Assembly (NCBI GenBank): GCA_944548615.1
Contig: OX155973.1
Location: 20,391,228-20,455,227 of the forward strand
Length of the DNA: 64,000 bases
From: Micropterix aruncella
Lineage: Eukaryota; Arthropoda; Insecta; Lepidoptera; Micropterigidae
Reading direction: 5' to 3'
How positions within the stretch are numbered: position 1 is the first letter of the stretch; each line of letters starts with the position of its first letter. The position numbers and the translations under genes are program-made. Shown in pieces: positions 1 through 9,435 of this stretch. Under the pieces are notes generated by a model, which had not been told where the DNA came from, searched no databases, and was given only the letters and a program-made list of their open reading frames with translations.

Positions 1-38
1 GGGTTTCAAATGTTACGTATCTCCTGTCCAAATAATCT

Positions 39-428
39 AATAATCTCCTGTCCAAAAAGTCTTCTAATATCCAAAGCGTGAAACGATAGTTGGTGTGAAA
101 TATCGTATCTACTTTTTAAAAATTAAACAGTTTTTTTTTTATTTTGATGATTTAGTGTACCGAATATTGTTCAATATGAGAAATTGAGTTTAAAGTTATA
201 CATGACTTTTTTTGTTGAGGTCAAGGTTACCGACAAAAAGCGGGTTTTATTTTTAAAATTCAGTTCTTCAAGTTTTTTTTTCTTAGTAACAGGCCTATAT
301 GAAAAAAACTTTCAGATAAGTTTTAACTTGGTTTCCATGTTGAATTTATATAATCTCCTGTACAAAAAGTCTTCTAATATCCAAAGCTTGAAACGATGGT
401 TGGAGTGAAATATCTTATCTACTTTTTT
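39..428. repeat. Pair of direct repeats, about 78 bp each
   Basis: A unit at about 39-118 (beginning TAATCTCCTGTCCAAAAAG) recurs at about 350-428 with a few substitutions, separated by AT-rich sequence. A further partial copy of its first bases lies at the window start. No coding content. It may be an old tandem or transposon-internal repeat; the family is not recognised. Confidence 0.7.
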
Positions 429-464
429 CACGTTCACGAATTTTCACATTTTACACAAATTCGG

Positions 465-580
465 TTGATTACGTAATCTTGGGGGGGGGGGTAAGGCCGC
501 AGATTACGTCTGTAAACATGTGGGAGGGGGGGGGGGGTAGAAAATCCCAAAAACGTGATTACGTAATATGTGGACGGCCC
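465..580. repeat. Poly-G/ATTACGTAAT repeat remnant
   Basis: Two long G runs (481-491 and 526-537) sit between three ATTACG motifs (near 467, 504 and 550) and the phrase GTGGACGGCCCC. From memory this resembles the terminal part of an insect interspersed repeat. The G homopolymers are prone to length error. Confidence 0.4.
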
Positions 581-929
581 CGCCTCATAACCGCACAATC
601 AGAGACCTGTATTCAAATAATTATGATATCGTTTATATAAATTACTGTGATATAGTTAAATATAAATATAATATAAGACGAAATAGTTAACAATGACTCA
701 GTTTTCTGCTTTTTCTGTAAAATATCTAATTTTGACTTACACTGTACTTTTGTTTAGGCGACGATATTCGACGCGCCATATCGTCGCGACGATTGGCGCC
801 AACCGGTGTGCTGCGTTAAATACCTATTTAGGGCACGTGAATTATGGTCGGCGCAGTCTTAAGGCGGTACGTGAAAAGCTGATTATCAGATCCGATTGAG
901 TTAGCATGCACATACAAGCACTCACAAGC

Positions 930-1058
930 ACATTCGCAATACAGATACACACACCCACACACACATACATACACGCACACACACATACAAACACACACAC
1001 ACGCACACATATCTCCATCACACAAACACACACCAACACCCATACACTCGCACATAGC
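930..1058. repeat. CA-rich microsatellite
   Basis: Imperfect (CA)n/(ACAC)n low-complexity tract interrupted by T and G. Minus-strand reading frames through it are cysteine/valine runs created by the repeat and are not genes. Confidence 0.85.
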
Positions 1059-1497
1059 GATTTTAACTGTTAGTTTTAAATTCTTTTTGGTTTTCTTTGT
1101 ATTGTATTGTTTTGCATATTTTGTAATCTTTATATAGCAAATAATTTAAAACATCATTGGCTTTACTACTGTTATATGTCATACGTATATGTAATTTTTT
1201 TATGCTGTATGTTTTTAACAAAATAAAAAAATAAAAATAAACAAGATTATACAAATAAGAAGGCATGCTTATGTGAAAAACCCGATATCATCTAATGGGG
1301 AACCACATCATATGCTTACGAAAGGCCGATATGTGATGAAAATTTCGTCAGGAAATAGACGAATCGAATACAGGCGTTTTGAATCCGTTCTAGTTCATTA
1401 CTTAGCTCCTTATTCGGATCTAGCTAAGCTTCATCAGCGTAGTAAATTATTGGTTAAATAAAAGATTGTGCCATTCGGCTTTTATCACAAAGAGGTA

Positions 1498-1712
1498 CAG
1501 TCCGCGAGCAAGCTCAGAGGAATCTCGGGCTGGGAAAGTGGGCGAATGATGCCGCCCCCGAACGTCGTTTCATATCCCGCATTCTCCCAGTACTAGTATT
1601 CAACAAGTACTATGTAGTATTGGGAGAGTGCGGGGTGTGAAGCGACTGTCGGGACCGGTGTCATCAGCTCGCTTGCCCAGCCCCCGATTCCTCGGAGCTT
1701 GCGCGCGGTCAG
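1498..1712. repeat. Long imperfect inverted repeat (foldback), arms about 97 bp
   Basis: The left arm (1498-1594) and the reverse complement of the right arm (1616-1712) align over their full length at about three quarters identity, around a loop of about 21 bp containing AGTATTCAACAAGTACT. Both arms are GC-rich against an AT-rich background. No coding capacity is seen. It could be a foldback MITE or a hairpin-RNA locus. Confidence 0.75.
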
Positions 1713-1920
1713 TAGGAAATTTTGCACTCGTTTAAAAGAATGACGACGTGCTAATACTTTCTGACTGACCTCGCTTCCGACTGACCGTCTTCTACGCTCC
1801 CAAGTCTTCTAGAGCAGAGACCCAAATATTTGTGTACGTATTCAATTATGATAGCAACTTTCAAGTTTCACCATGACATGGCTGATGTACCCTGGGTTGG
1901 CTCCCGACGAGGGAACTCCT

Positions 1921-1966
1921 CAAAAGTCGAAAAGTTGAAAAGTCGAAAAGTCGAAAAGTCGAAAAG
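1921..1966. repeat. Short tandem repeat, GTCGAAAA units
   Basis: Five near-identical 8-10 bp units of GTCGAAAA/GTTGAAAA in a row. The end of repeat family A follows immediately. Confidence 0.8.
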
Positions 1967-1967
1967 T

Positions 1968-2066
1968 GGTAGTAGGATTTATGAAATTAATATTCAGATG
2001 AAGTAAGTTCATGTCTACTTGACAGGAAAGTCTTGGGGAGACTCACCGATTTCATTATTCTTTTTA
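1968..2066 (+). repeat. Interspersed repeat family A, terminal fragment
   Basis: Carries TTATGAAATTAATATTCAGAT followed by CTACTTGACAGGAAAGTCTTGG. The same pair of blocks recurs near 13650-13740 and, in part, at 22700-22740 and 44830-44880. This looks like the conserved end of a dispersed element. Confidence 0.55.
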
Positions 2067-2340
2067 ATATATTTACTTGTTATGTACCTACTGTGTTTTT
2101 TTGTACAAAGTAAAATTCTCTTGATTATTAACTATTTAAAATAATTTTTATTTTTAAGTTATTGCTTGAGAAAATTTTACTTTGAAAAATTATTAACTAT
2201 AGCTTACTTTTTTAATAAATACGTAGTTTATTTTTTTGTGATTTTTAAGTAATGGATAAATATTACGTAACTAAGTTACTCCGATTTTTAAAAATTATTT
2301 GAATGAATTTCTGTACACAATCTTGTTCTTTAATAATATT
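2067..2340. other. AT-rich sequence, nothing recognised
   Basis: AT-rich unique-looking sequence between a repeat end and a LINE remnant. No coding, RNA or transposon-end signature seen. Confidence 0.5.
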
Positions 2341-2695
2341 GTACGCCTAAAAGGCCGGTTGTGCCGCACTGAATAATTTTAAAATTCCATCTTACTAAAA
2401 TAACAGTAAAATTCTCCGTACGTGGAGCCCGTCTCTGGAATGCTTTAACCGCACGTATAAGGATGACACCGAGTTTGTTTTGCTTAAAACGCACACTCAA
2501 AGAACACTTGAACCCACGCTCATAAACTTTTCCCTATTTTCCCCTCCCTATTGCGTCCCCTGGGTCATTATAGGTTTTTTGTTTGTTTTATTCTTAAATT
2601 ATTTTCTTCTGCTGAATTTAAGTGTTTGAATTGCCTTTATAGTTTTGATTTATTAGTTTATCTTATCTTATCTTAGTTTATCTTATCTTTATTTT
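2341..2695 (+). pseudogene. LINE reverse-transcriptase C-terminal remnant with 3' UTR
   Basis: The frame from about 2379 to the stop at 2521-2523 reads VRGARLWNALTARIR and then a lysine/leucine-rich tail. This is the conserved ARLWN...FK..LK..L ending of jockey/CR1/L2-type LINE polyproteins. About 130 bp of 3' UTR follows and ends in a (TTATC)n tract at 2655-2690, which I take as the element tail. Only the last 50 or so residues survive. Related endings occur at 7398-7560 (minus) and at the end of the 52200-53435 reading frame. The family is clear; the clade is uncertain. Confidence 0.7.
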
Positions 2696-2796
2696 ACCGC
2701 GTAACATGCTGTTCCATTATGTTAAGTTTAGCTGTAAGATATTGCTTCTAGGCTATAAGCTAGCCTTTTTGATTAAGCAAATACAGCGTTTTATTA

Positions 2797-3300
2797 TCTA
2801 TACTAATATTATAAAGAGGTAAAGTTTGTGACGTTGTAGGAAGTAATCTCTAGATCTACAAAACCGATTTTGAAAATTCTTTTACCAACGGAAAGCCACA
2901 TTATTTGTGAGTGTCATAGGCTATATAGTAATCGGAAAAAGTAAAAGACTTTTTCTAACGAAAGAAGTCTAACTCTTATATTTAAGTAACAAACAGTAGT
3001 ATTTTATATTAAAAAAATAATTTAAATCGTTAGGTCATGTTTATTGGTCATATTATCAACAATTATGAACTATTATCAAAATAAGTAAATTTATCGTCTC
3101 AAGTGTTTAAAACAAAAGACTTTTCCCTTTTACTGCATAAATAGTTAAAGAGATAATACGACATAGGTATGTAAAAATATAACCCTTCTTTTGGCAGTCA
3201 GGAAATAAATCATAGCACTCAGTACTAACCAAACCACACTCATAATTTCATTACAAGTAAAAAGTTTTACCGCCCAACGAAGTGGGCACGGGTCAGCTTG
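2797..3300 (+). mobile_element. Non-autonomous Helitron, copy 1
   Basis: Starts TCTATACTAATATTATAAAG directly after an A and ends with a hairpin GCCCA-ACGAAG-TGGGC, a short spacer and CTTG (a variant of CTAG) followed by T. That matches Helitron rules: 5' TC, 3' hairpin about 10 bp before CTRR, insertion between A and T, no target duplication. It has no Rep/helicase coding capacity. Copies on the other strand lie at 17965-19078, 19773-20484 and 20505-21021. Confidence 0.85.
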
Positions 3301-3999
3301 TAATTATTATAAAATAAATTATTTTGAATTGAATTGAAATCCTTACTGTACATATACTGTCTTTGTCCTGCCTTGCGAACAGAGCTGGGCAACTCAAACA
3401 GAAAAATCGACTTTATTGAAAAACCTTGTTAAATTTAATTGGTCGGAGAAAACTGCCATGAAATGTTGGGCTGAAAAAAATCCAGTCTTGTCGAAAAACT
3501 AAGGACCTGGGAGAAAGATTTCGATGCAAACATTGCTCGGAGCGAAAGCTATCCATCTCAGCTAGTATCGGCGTTCTGATTAGACAGCAAGACGTAGGTG
3601 GCATTAAACAACCTTGCCTACCTACTGATAACGGGTAAAGTGGCCATAATATGGTCTATAAACAAAGGTTTAGTGAGCCTCGAGCTGTTATTGGCTGCCC
3701 TGTACAAACAACGGATCACCTTGCCTATTGTTAGACTGCCCACTTCGTGTCATCTCTGGAAAAATACGTTGAGTGCATGAAACAAAAAGGAGTAAGAAAG
3801 AAACAAAAAATAGTTGAGAAAACAAAAACAAACAAACTGTGTTGCCATATATTTACATACAAAACGGAGAGCTTATCGCCGAACGACATTATTCAACAGC
3901 TAACCTACAGAGAGTGGTACAGTAGAGCGTTGCAGAAAGAACACATAAGGAAGAAATAATTATATTTTTAACCTAGTTGATATAAATACCGTATGACTT
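3301..3999. other. Unassigned sequence with short open frames
   Basis: Contains plus-strand open stretches at 3598-3780 and 3747-3959 and a minus-strand one at 3413-3604. None shows a recognisable domain. The 3747-3959 frame is lysine-rich and follows an in-frame change in composition. Possibly a decayed transposon, but I cannot assign it. Confidence 0.4.
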
Positions 4000-4233
4000 T
4001 TAAATGTCTCTAAGAAGAGGACGTTGGGAGGCAGGGCCATAGAAAAAGGAGGAATTGGCTAAGCCTGAGAGAGATAAATCTTTGAGCTGAGTCTTGAGAA
4101 CGGGTTTCCGAAAGCATATTTCTATATTTGCTGGTAGACCAATCCAGAGCCTTGCCTCGTGAACATTAAAAGCGTATCTAAGGAAGTCGGTCCTGGTACC
4201 AGGACCTACTTCTGATAGGTCTGTCTGATACAT
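4000..4233 (-). pseudogene. LINE reverse-transcriptase C-terminal remnant
   Basis: The minus-strand frame reads FLRYAFNVHEARLWIGLPANI followed by a K/L-rich tail. It parallels the AARLWN.LP..IR...FK..LK ending of LINE polyproteins seen elsewhere here. The invariant N after W is I in this copy, so it is diverged. It could be a different clade; the LINE assignment rests on this single motif. Confidence 0.5.
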
Positions 4234-4454
4234 CTATGATACATCTATGATAAACATACATAGATGAACCCTGAATACATTACACTGCTTTTTTGTTTGG
4301 CAGTCGTGTAAAAAACTTTATTTTAGTATGTTTCGAAATATGCTTTTCTATTATCGCATCATTATATTTAAATTAAAAATAGCTAAATTAAACTGTAACC
4401 AGTAAATCTGCTATCTCTTGATTGTCTAATTTAGACCTTTTTAAACGACTGCTT

Positions 4455-4850
4455 AACAAAAAGGAGTGTAATGTGTTCCGGGTTCATGTATGTAAGTTTT
4501 CCGTTTTTTTTATTCCACTGTAACTTCTGAACGCTTGAACCGTTTTAGAAGTGTGTGGTATTGTTAGAATCGTTACGTCATTCCGAGTGACGTAGGATGT
4601 CCAAATGTCAAATAAATAAATAGTCTATTTGTCCGAATATCAATAAATTAAGGTAAATATATCGTATTTAGTATCAATAAAAAAGGTCTGTTTAAGTACA
4701 TTCCGAAAATATACATGTATCAATATATGGATAAATACAAAAACCACCAATATTTCCTAAAACAATCTTTTTCCACTTCTTTATTCTGCCATAACTTCTT
4801 AACTTTTGAACCGTTTAAGAAGTGTTTGGCGATGCGGTAACGAAGCTTCG
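4455..4850. repeat. Interspersed repeat family B, two partial units
   Basis: The block around 4510-4600 (TAACTTCTGAACGCTTGAACC, then GTGTGGTATTGTTAGAATCG) recurs as a shorter unit at 4765-4840, and again with the same order of blocks at 63690-63800. No coding content. Dispersed repeat of unknown class. Confidence 0.6.
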
Positions 4851-4855
4851 GTAAA

Positions 4856-5560
4856 TTGAAGAAAGAACAAAGAACAAATCCACAAAGAATTTTATTTTCT
4901 AAAAAACGTTCTTTTCTGCACGATCAAATTGATTGTAATAATTATCATTACAATAGTTCACGTTTTGTACCAAAAATAGTGTTTTTTAATTTTTTAAGTT
5001 ATTGTTCTTGTTTTGTGCTGTTGTTATTATTTTATAAAGTAACAAAAATAAAAAAATATAATATTAAAATGAAATGAGAATAAAATAATAGTTTTTTTTT
5101 AAATATATTTATTCACAAGACAAAAATATTTTTAAAATAACTTATAAATCCTCGTGCCATTACATTACTGATATATTTATTTGAATACCGGTTTTAATGT
5201 ATAGATACAGTTTTTATCTGAACGGTACTGGGGACGGTAAATATTCGAATCCTAGGGACCGCGGATAATTTTTTACTGAATTATGCATGTCGGCGTATAC
5301 TTTTACAATTCAAATACTATCGACCGGTACTATGCTTCAACTTGTTGATATTCAACACGCGGCATTTCCATTTGTCCATTAATTAATTCTTTTAAACAAG
5401 TAACCAAGACACACAGGGCGTTATTTCCGTTGATAAACGTGCGAAAAGTAAGCATTTTGTGATGTGCGATTAAGCGATTAACCATGTGCAATTAAGCGAA
5501 AATGAGACCGCAAACAAGAAAACAGATCCTATAGATGGAAACTAGGTGGAGGAACATATC
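4856..5560. other. AT-rich sequence, no gene recognised
   Basis: A 73-codon open frame at 4856-5077 has low-complexity composition (N, K, F, Y) and no domain. The rest is AT-rich, with no clear repeat boundaries. Confidence 0.4.
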
Positions 5561-5561
5561 T

Positions 5562-6440
5562 TTATAAAAATTAAGAAACTTCTATGCGATAGAAGGCTTA
5601 AAATGCAACTTCGTGTTCGCCTGGTACGCTGTTACATTTCCTCCATTTTTCTGCACGGTGTAGAAGCGTGGACACTTACGGATGCCATGTGCTAGAAGGT
5701 GGAAGCGTTCGAAAGGTTGATCTATAGGAGGTTCACAGATCTCTGCATCATGACGCTGCCGTCCATTTATATAATTGAAGTGGCGCTGTTCGTTCGCAGA
5801 AATCTAGCCGATTTTGAAGTGAATGGTGTCCATCACCATTATTCAACAAGATCCCGTAGCATGCTACCTTTGGTAAGTCATGCATTATCCAAATCGGAGA
5901 GGCTAGCCTGTATCGCCGGCCCAGCGGTTTACAACAAACTCAGCGAGCACATTAGGCAGGCGCAATCTCTTGACGTGTTAAAGAAACGCCTTAAGAGGTA
6001 CCTCATAGATAAGGCGTTTTACTCAGAGGAGGAATATTACTCGAGTAAAGTCTAAAATGCTTTGGTGGCTAAAGTGTTTATTGATCTCTTTGCATTTCGT
6101 CTTGTATTTCCTCTTTTTACATTATTCTTCTTTTGTTTTCGTTTTTTGTTTATTTTGTTTTTTTTTACGATTAAAAAAATGTTTTGTTTGCTAATCTGTA
6201 TCTATCTTGTATGCCAGTATACTAATAAAATGGATATAAATATGATAATAAGGATTTCCTGGAGAGACAAATTGCGAAATGTAATAGTTTTGCAACGCGC
6301 GGGTAAGTCGTTGGAGCTCAAAAAGATGAGCTATTACAACTGATCGTCCAAGGCAAGAGGAAACCGGGAATAAGAAGTTCACCTTGGCTTAAAATCTGCG
6401 CCAATGGTTTGGGGCCAGCACCCGATCCATGTTCAGAGCA
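5562..6440 (+). pseudogene. RTE-like LINE reverse-transcriptase remnant, interrupted
   Basis: 5580-5729 reads LRVRLVRCYISSIFLHG, a W-T-L-T block and then EAFERLIYRR. 6240-6440 resumes with MIIRISWRDKLRN and QRAGKSLELKK, then LIVQGKRKPG in a shifted frame. These are consecutive parts of the RTE reverse-transcriptase C terminus (RCY...G.E.WTLT...EAFE...YRRM.RISW...GKR). The two halves are separated by a different LINE at about 5730-6239. Stop codons and frameshifts show it is dead. Confidence 0.75.
5730..6239 (+). pseudogene. LINE C-terminal fragment inserted in RTE remnant
   Basis: The open frame 5699-6055 begins in RTE sequence and continues into MTLPSIYIIEVALFVRR...HHHYSTRSR...GPAVYNKLSEHIRQA...LKKRLKRYLIDKAFYSEEEY. 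This is the ending of a CR1/jockey-type LINE (TRSR, YNKLP, LK..L). The stop is at 6053-6055. A T-rich 3' UTR follows and ends in ACTAATAAAATGGATATAAAT at about 6239. The open frame as a unit is therefore a chimera of two elements, not one gene. Confidence 0.75.
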
Positions 6441-7018
6441 GCATGTCATTTTTCCTACTCTGGAAACTCCACTGAATACGGTGGTACCTCTTGTTGGTAA
6501 TCGTTTTTCCTTTCTTCAGAATTTCAAAAACTCCCTATGAGGAAAAGATGTGCTATAGTATATAACAAGGAAAAAAAATATTTGGTTTAATACTGCCGCG
6601 AGGGGGGTGAACTTTAGGTGTTAGAGCCTTTTTATGGTAAAAGGGGAAAATGGTTTCTGTTACAGGGAAACAGGCAGTTAGTATTTCATAATGTTTATAT
6701 GAGAGGACATATACTTGTAACCATTTGGTTACAATAAAATAATTCAGATGCAAACCTAAAAAAACCGTCAAAATTACAGTGGACGGTAATCACGTTTGGG
6801 GTTGAAAACTGACATGAGGTTTTCGTGATTCCAGGCGGTTTTTTATAAACCTATCTCCATATGGTCCGCAGACAGAAAACAGACGTTTCCCTTACGATTT
6901 TGAGCGTTCGTTCCGTAGTTTAATATGGCAGGGAAACCCTTTGGTAGTAGGTAGTATTGACGCCAGGTGATCGGGGTTTTCCACGTAGTCGGGTCGAATC
7001 ACGTGGGGAAGACTTCAG
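6441..7018. other. No feature recognised
   Basis: Mixed-composition sequence between LINE remnants. I see no coding domain, tandem repeat or transposon end. Confidence 0.4.
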
Positions 7019-7625
7019 AAATGAAATGAAATGAAATGAAAATCTCTTTATTGCACAATAAAATAAGGTACAATGGCGGACTTATTGCTACACTACAGCA
7101 ATATCTTCCAGTCAACCAACATGCTGGTGTGAAAAGAAGAGTAGGCAACAAATTATAGCCTAAAATTAAATTTGAAATTATAGCATATAATATACATTGT
7201 GTGTGTATCTAAAGTAAAATGTAAATATATAAATAAATTTTTGAGTTTGACATATTATATGTATGTATATGTATATACATACATATTTTGATATATTAAC
7301 AAATAAATAAATAAATAAATAAGTAAATAAATAAACTGCCAAAATAAGGTAAGGAAAGGGAGGGGATAACGGAAAGGTTAGAATTTATGATTAATATTTA
7401 TTGTGAAAGGAAGTGCTTTTTCAATGATTGCTTAAAGGTGAACAGCGAGCTAGCGCCTCGAATAGTTAAAGGAAGCTGATTCCACAGTCGAGCTGCATGT
7501 ACGGAGAAGGAGTAGGAAAAAAAGTGGTATTGTGTTTATTATTTTTTATTCAGACGTAGCGCTTCCGTGTTGTGAAGGGGTGGAAGGTTAATATGGGACT
7601 CAGAAAAACTGGAAATATCACTATA
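7019..7625 (-). pseudogene. LINE 3' end: C-terminal coding remnant, 3' UTR and tail
   Basis: On the minus strand a frame ending at about 7398 reads YSFSVHAARLWNQLPLTIR, then F.FKQSLKKHFLS and stop, the standard LINE ending. The 3' UTR runs to CAATAAAGAGATTTTCATTTC and a (ATTTC)n tail at 7019-7040. It contains (TAAA)n at 7300-7334. Upstream coding is frameshifted by about 7560. The AATAAAGAG 3' end resembles those at 22130, 53690 and the SINE at 13210, pointing to a shared recognition end. Confidence 0.75.
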
Positions 7626-8511
7626 TATGTCTGTAGCAGTATTACTGTTCTATAGGATTAGCGGACTGATTCGACAGCTGCAATGTATGTACATTGTTTT
7701 ATTCGCTACTCACTATTCAGTAATCATCATTTTGGTTATTAATTAATATTTATATTACAGAAAAAATAAATGTTTTGAGTCCAAATCATCTAACAAAAAA
7801 ATAGACTTGTTAGGGACCACCACTCACAAGACTTCAGGTTTATTCGGTGTGAGGTGGTGGTATCAACTTACGAGTTATCTCCGTAATAAAAGGCGGTCTT
7901 GAACGAAGTAGAAGGGATTTATTGATTGAAGGATTGAATATTGCCAGTTATAACGCTTGTCGAAGTAACGAGTGCCCGGATTTCTTTATCGAGACGCGAG
8001 GGTTGCGCGACGGAGGTTATGTAGGAAAGTGGATGAGGATTGTATGTGTGCTCCTAGTATCTTGTACTGGGCACGGCTCGAGTCTGTGGGATTACAGACT
8101 GGTGTTTCGAGACTCAGGGAGAATAAGGAAAGGAAATCAAGGAGCCGGATCCGTTGAGCGACCTCGTAAGAGGGGTACTGGATATGCCGTCGCAACCTTG
8201 GGGGAAGGTGATCACTCGGGGAATGATAATTTGGTTGCTTTTTCGCCGGTTTAAATAGGCCGTGAAATGATGCAATACGAAAATATTCCGAGTAAAAGTA
8301 TCGTTTCATCGTGCTGATTCATAGCTACACGAGTCAAAATAATAGCGGAATTGTGTCTGTGGCTTTCACTGGAAATCGATGCATTTGTTGATCGCATGTA
8401 ATGGACTTAAGGTCCGTTACAGACAGTTATTTTTTCCGAAAGTTCAACCCTCTGCTGCAGTATTAAATTTTAAATCGATTTTTAAAATTATTTTTCTTAT
8501 AATCTCCATGC
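7626..8511. other. Unassigned; two open frames without domain
   Basis: An imperfect hairpin (ACCACCACTCAC ... GTGTGAGGTGGTGGT) lies at 7816-7862. Open frames at 7922-8254 (plus) and 7986-8309 (minus) overlap each other. Neither has a recognisable domain, and the plus frame is rich in R/G. Local GC content is higher than the flanks, which suggests decayed coding sequence, but I cannot name it. Confidence 0.35.
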
Positions 8512-8519
8512 CCATAGAC

Positions 8520-9088
8520 CAGGGCTTCTCAATATAATATCCCCACGTACCCCTATTAAATTTTGCAGACGAGTGCGAACCCCTTTTTAAAAATCTAGCT
8601 ATAGCAGATAGTAAGGGTTTTTAATGACATAAAATACAGTCATAAAAAGCAAAATTATATTGGTAATTAATGTGCTCAGTGGGTTTTGCTTCTTGTAGCA
8701 AATTGAGTCTTTTTAGGAGTATTTTTGGTCAATTTCAATATAATTCTGATACAGGATCAAGCGAATTTCTAAATTTCGTTTTTATCATACGCATGTGTGG
8801 AATTCCATTCTCACGTAGTAGTAGTTGTCACGAAGGGCAAAAGGTAATTCACCGTTTTGCTTGATAGCTTGGGATTTATTCCTGTCCTGCTGCCCAACAA
8901 TCAATTAAAGACATCTTTTGTTGGATCTGTGGACATTTCCAGCAATAATTCCTGTCGCGCCAACACGTTTGTCGCCGCCAGCCAGTCAGACGCCAATCTT
9001 GTCGTGATCGCGTAAAAATTGTCGCGAAGCCCCTACGACCAACTGGCGAACCCCTAGTGGTTCGCGTACCCCACTTTGAAAAACGCTG
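8520..9088. mobile_element. hAT-type MITE, 569 bp, with 8-bp target duplication
   Basis: Begins CAGGGCTTCTCAA and ends as the reverse complement of CAGCGTTTTTCAA. CCATAGAC is present immediately on both sides (8512-8519 and 9089-9096). An 8-bp duplication plus CAG-n-G-n-TT-n-TCAA termini is the hAT (Charlie-like) signature. There is no transposase coding capacity; the minus-strand open frame 8876-9151 crosses the element end and is spurious. Confidence 0.9.
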
Positions 9089-9223
9089 CCATAGACCATT
9101 ATTTTCGCATAGGGATTTTTCGATAAATAACATTTTTTTTCCTCTAGACAAGAGCGAGCCACCCTAATGTATATAATAAGACTCAGTCCTACGAAAATAT
9201 CTTTTTAAACAGCCTTTCAACTA

Positions 9224-9435
9224 TTATGTTAGGTTAGGTTAGGGCATAAGTATAGATATATAGTATGAATAATTTTATCAGTGTAATCATTTGTTATTGT
9301 AATTGTAATCAAAGTAAATATACCAGGATAATTAGTATAGGTTAGGTTAGATTAGGAAGTAGGTAGATTAGATTAGTAATTTAGTGGAAAAGCATATTTA
9401 TAAGTGTATATTCAGCTAGTTATGATAGGACATAT
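9224..9435. repeat. TTAGG-like motif clusters
   Basis: GTTAGGTTAGGTTAGG at 9229-9243 and GGTTAGGTTAGATTAGG at 9338-9354. A similar cluster (TTAGCTTAGGTTAGGTTAGG) sits at 12488-12508, on the far side of the DNA transposon. These are interspersed short runs, not a telomeric array. Confidence 0.6.

Noticed and set aside
7922..8309. Protein-coding gene in the overlapping 110- and 107-codon frames
   Set aside because: The two frames overlap on opposite strands, neither has a recognisable domain, and no splice or promoter context is seen.
9224..9356. TTAGG repeats as a telomere or interstitial telomere
   Set aside because: Only two to four degenerate units per cluster, interspersed with ordinary sequence; more likely a transposon-internal or chance repeat.
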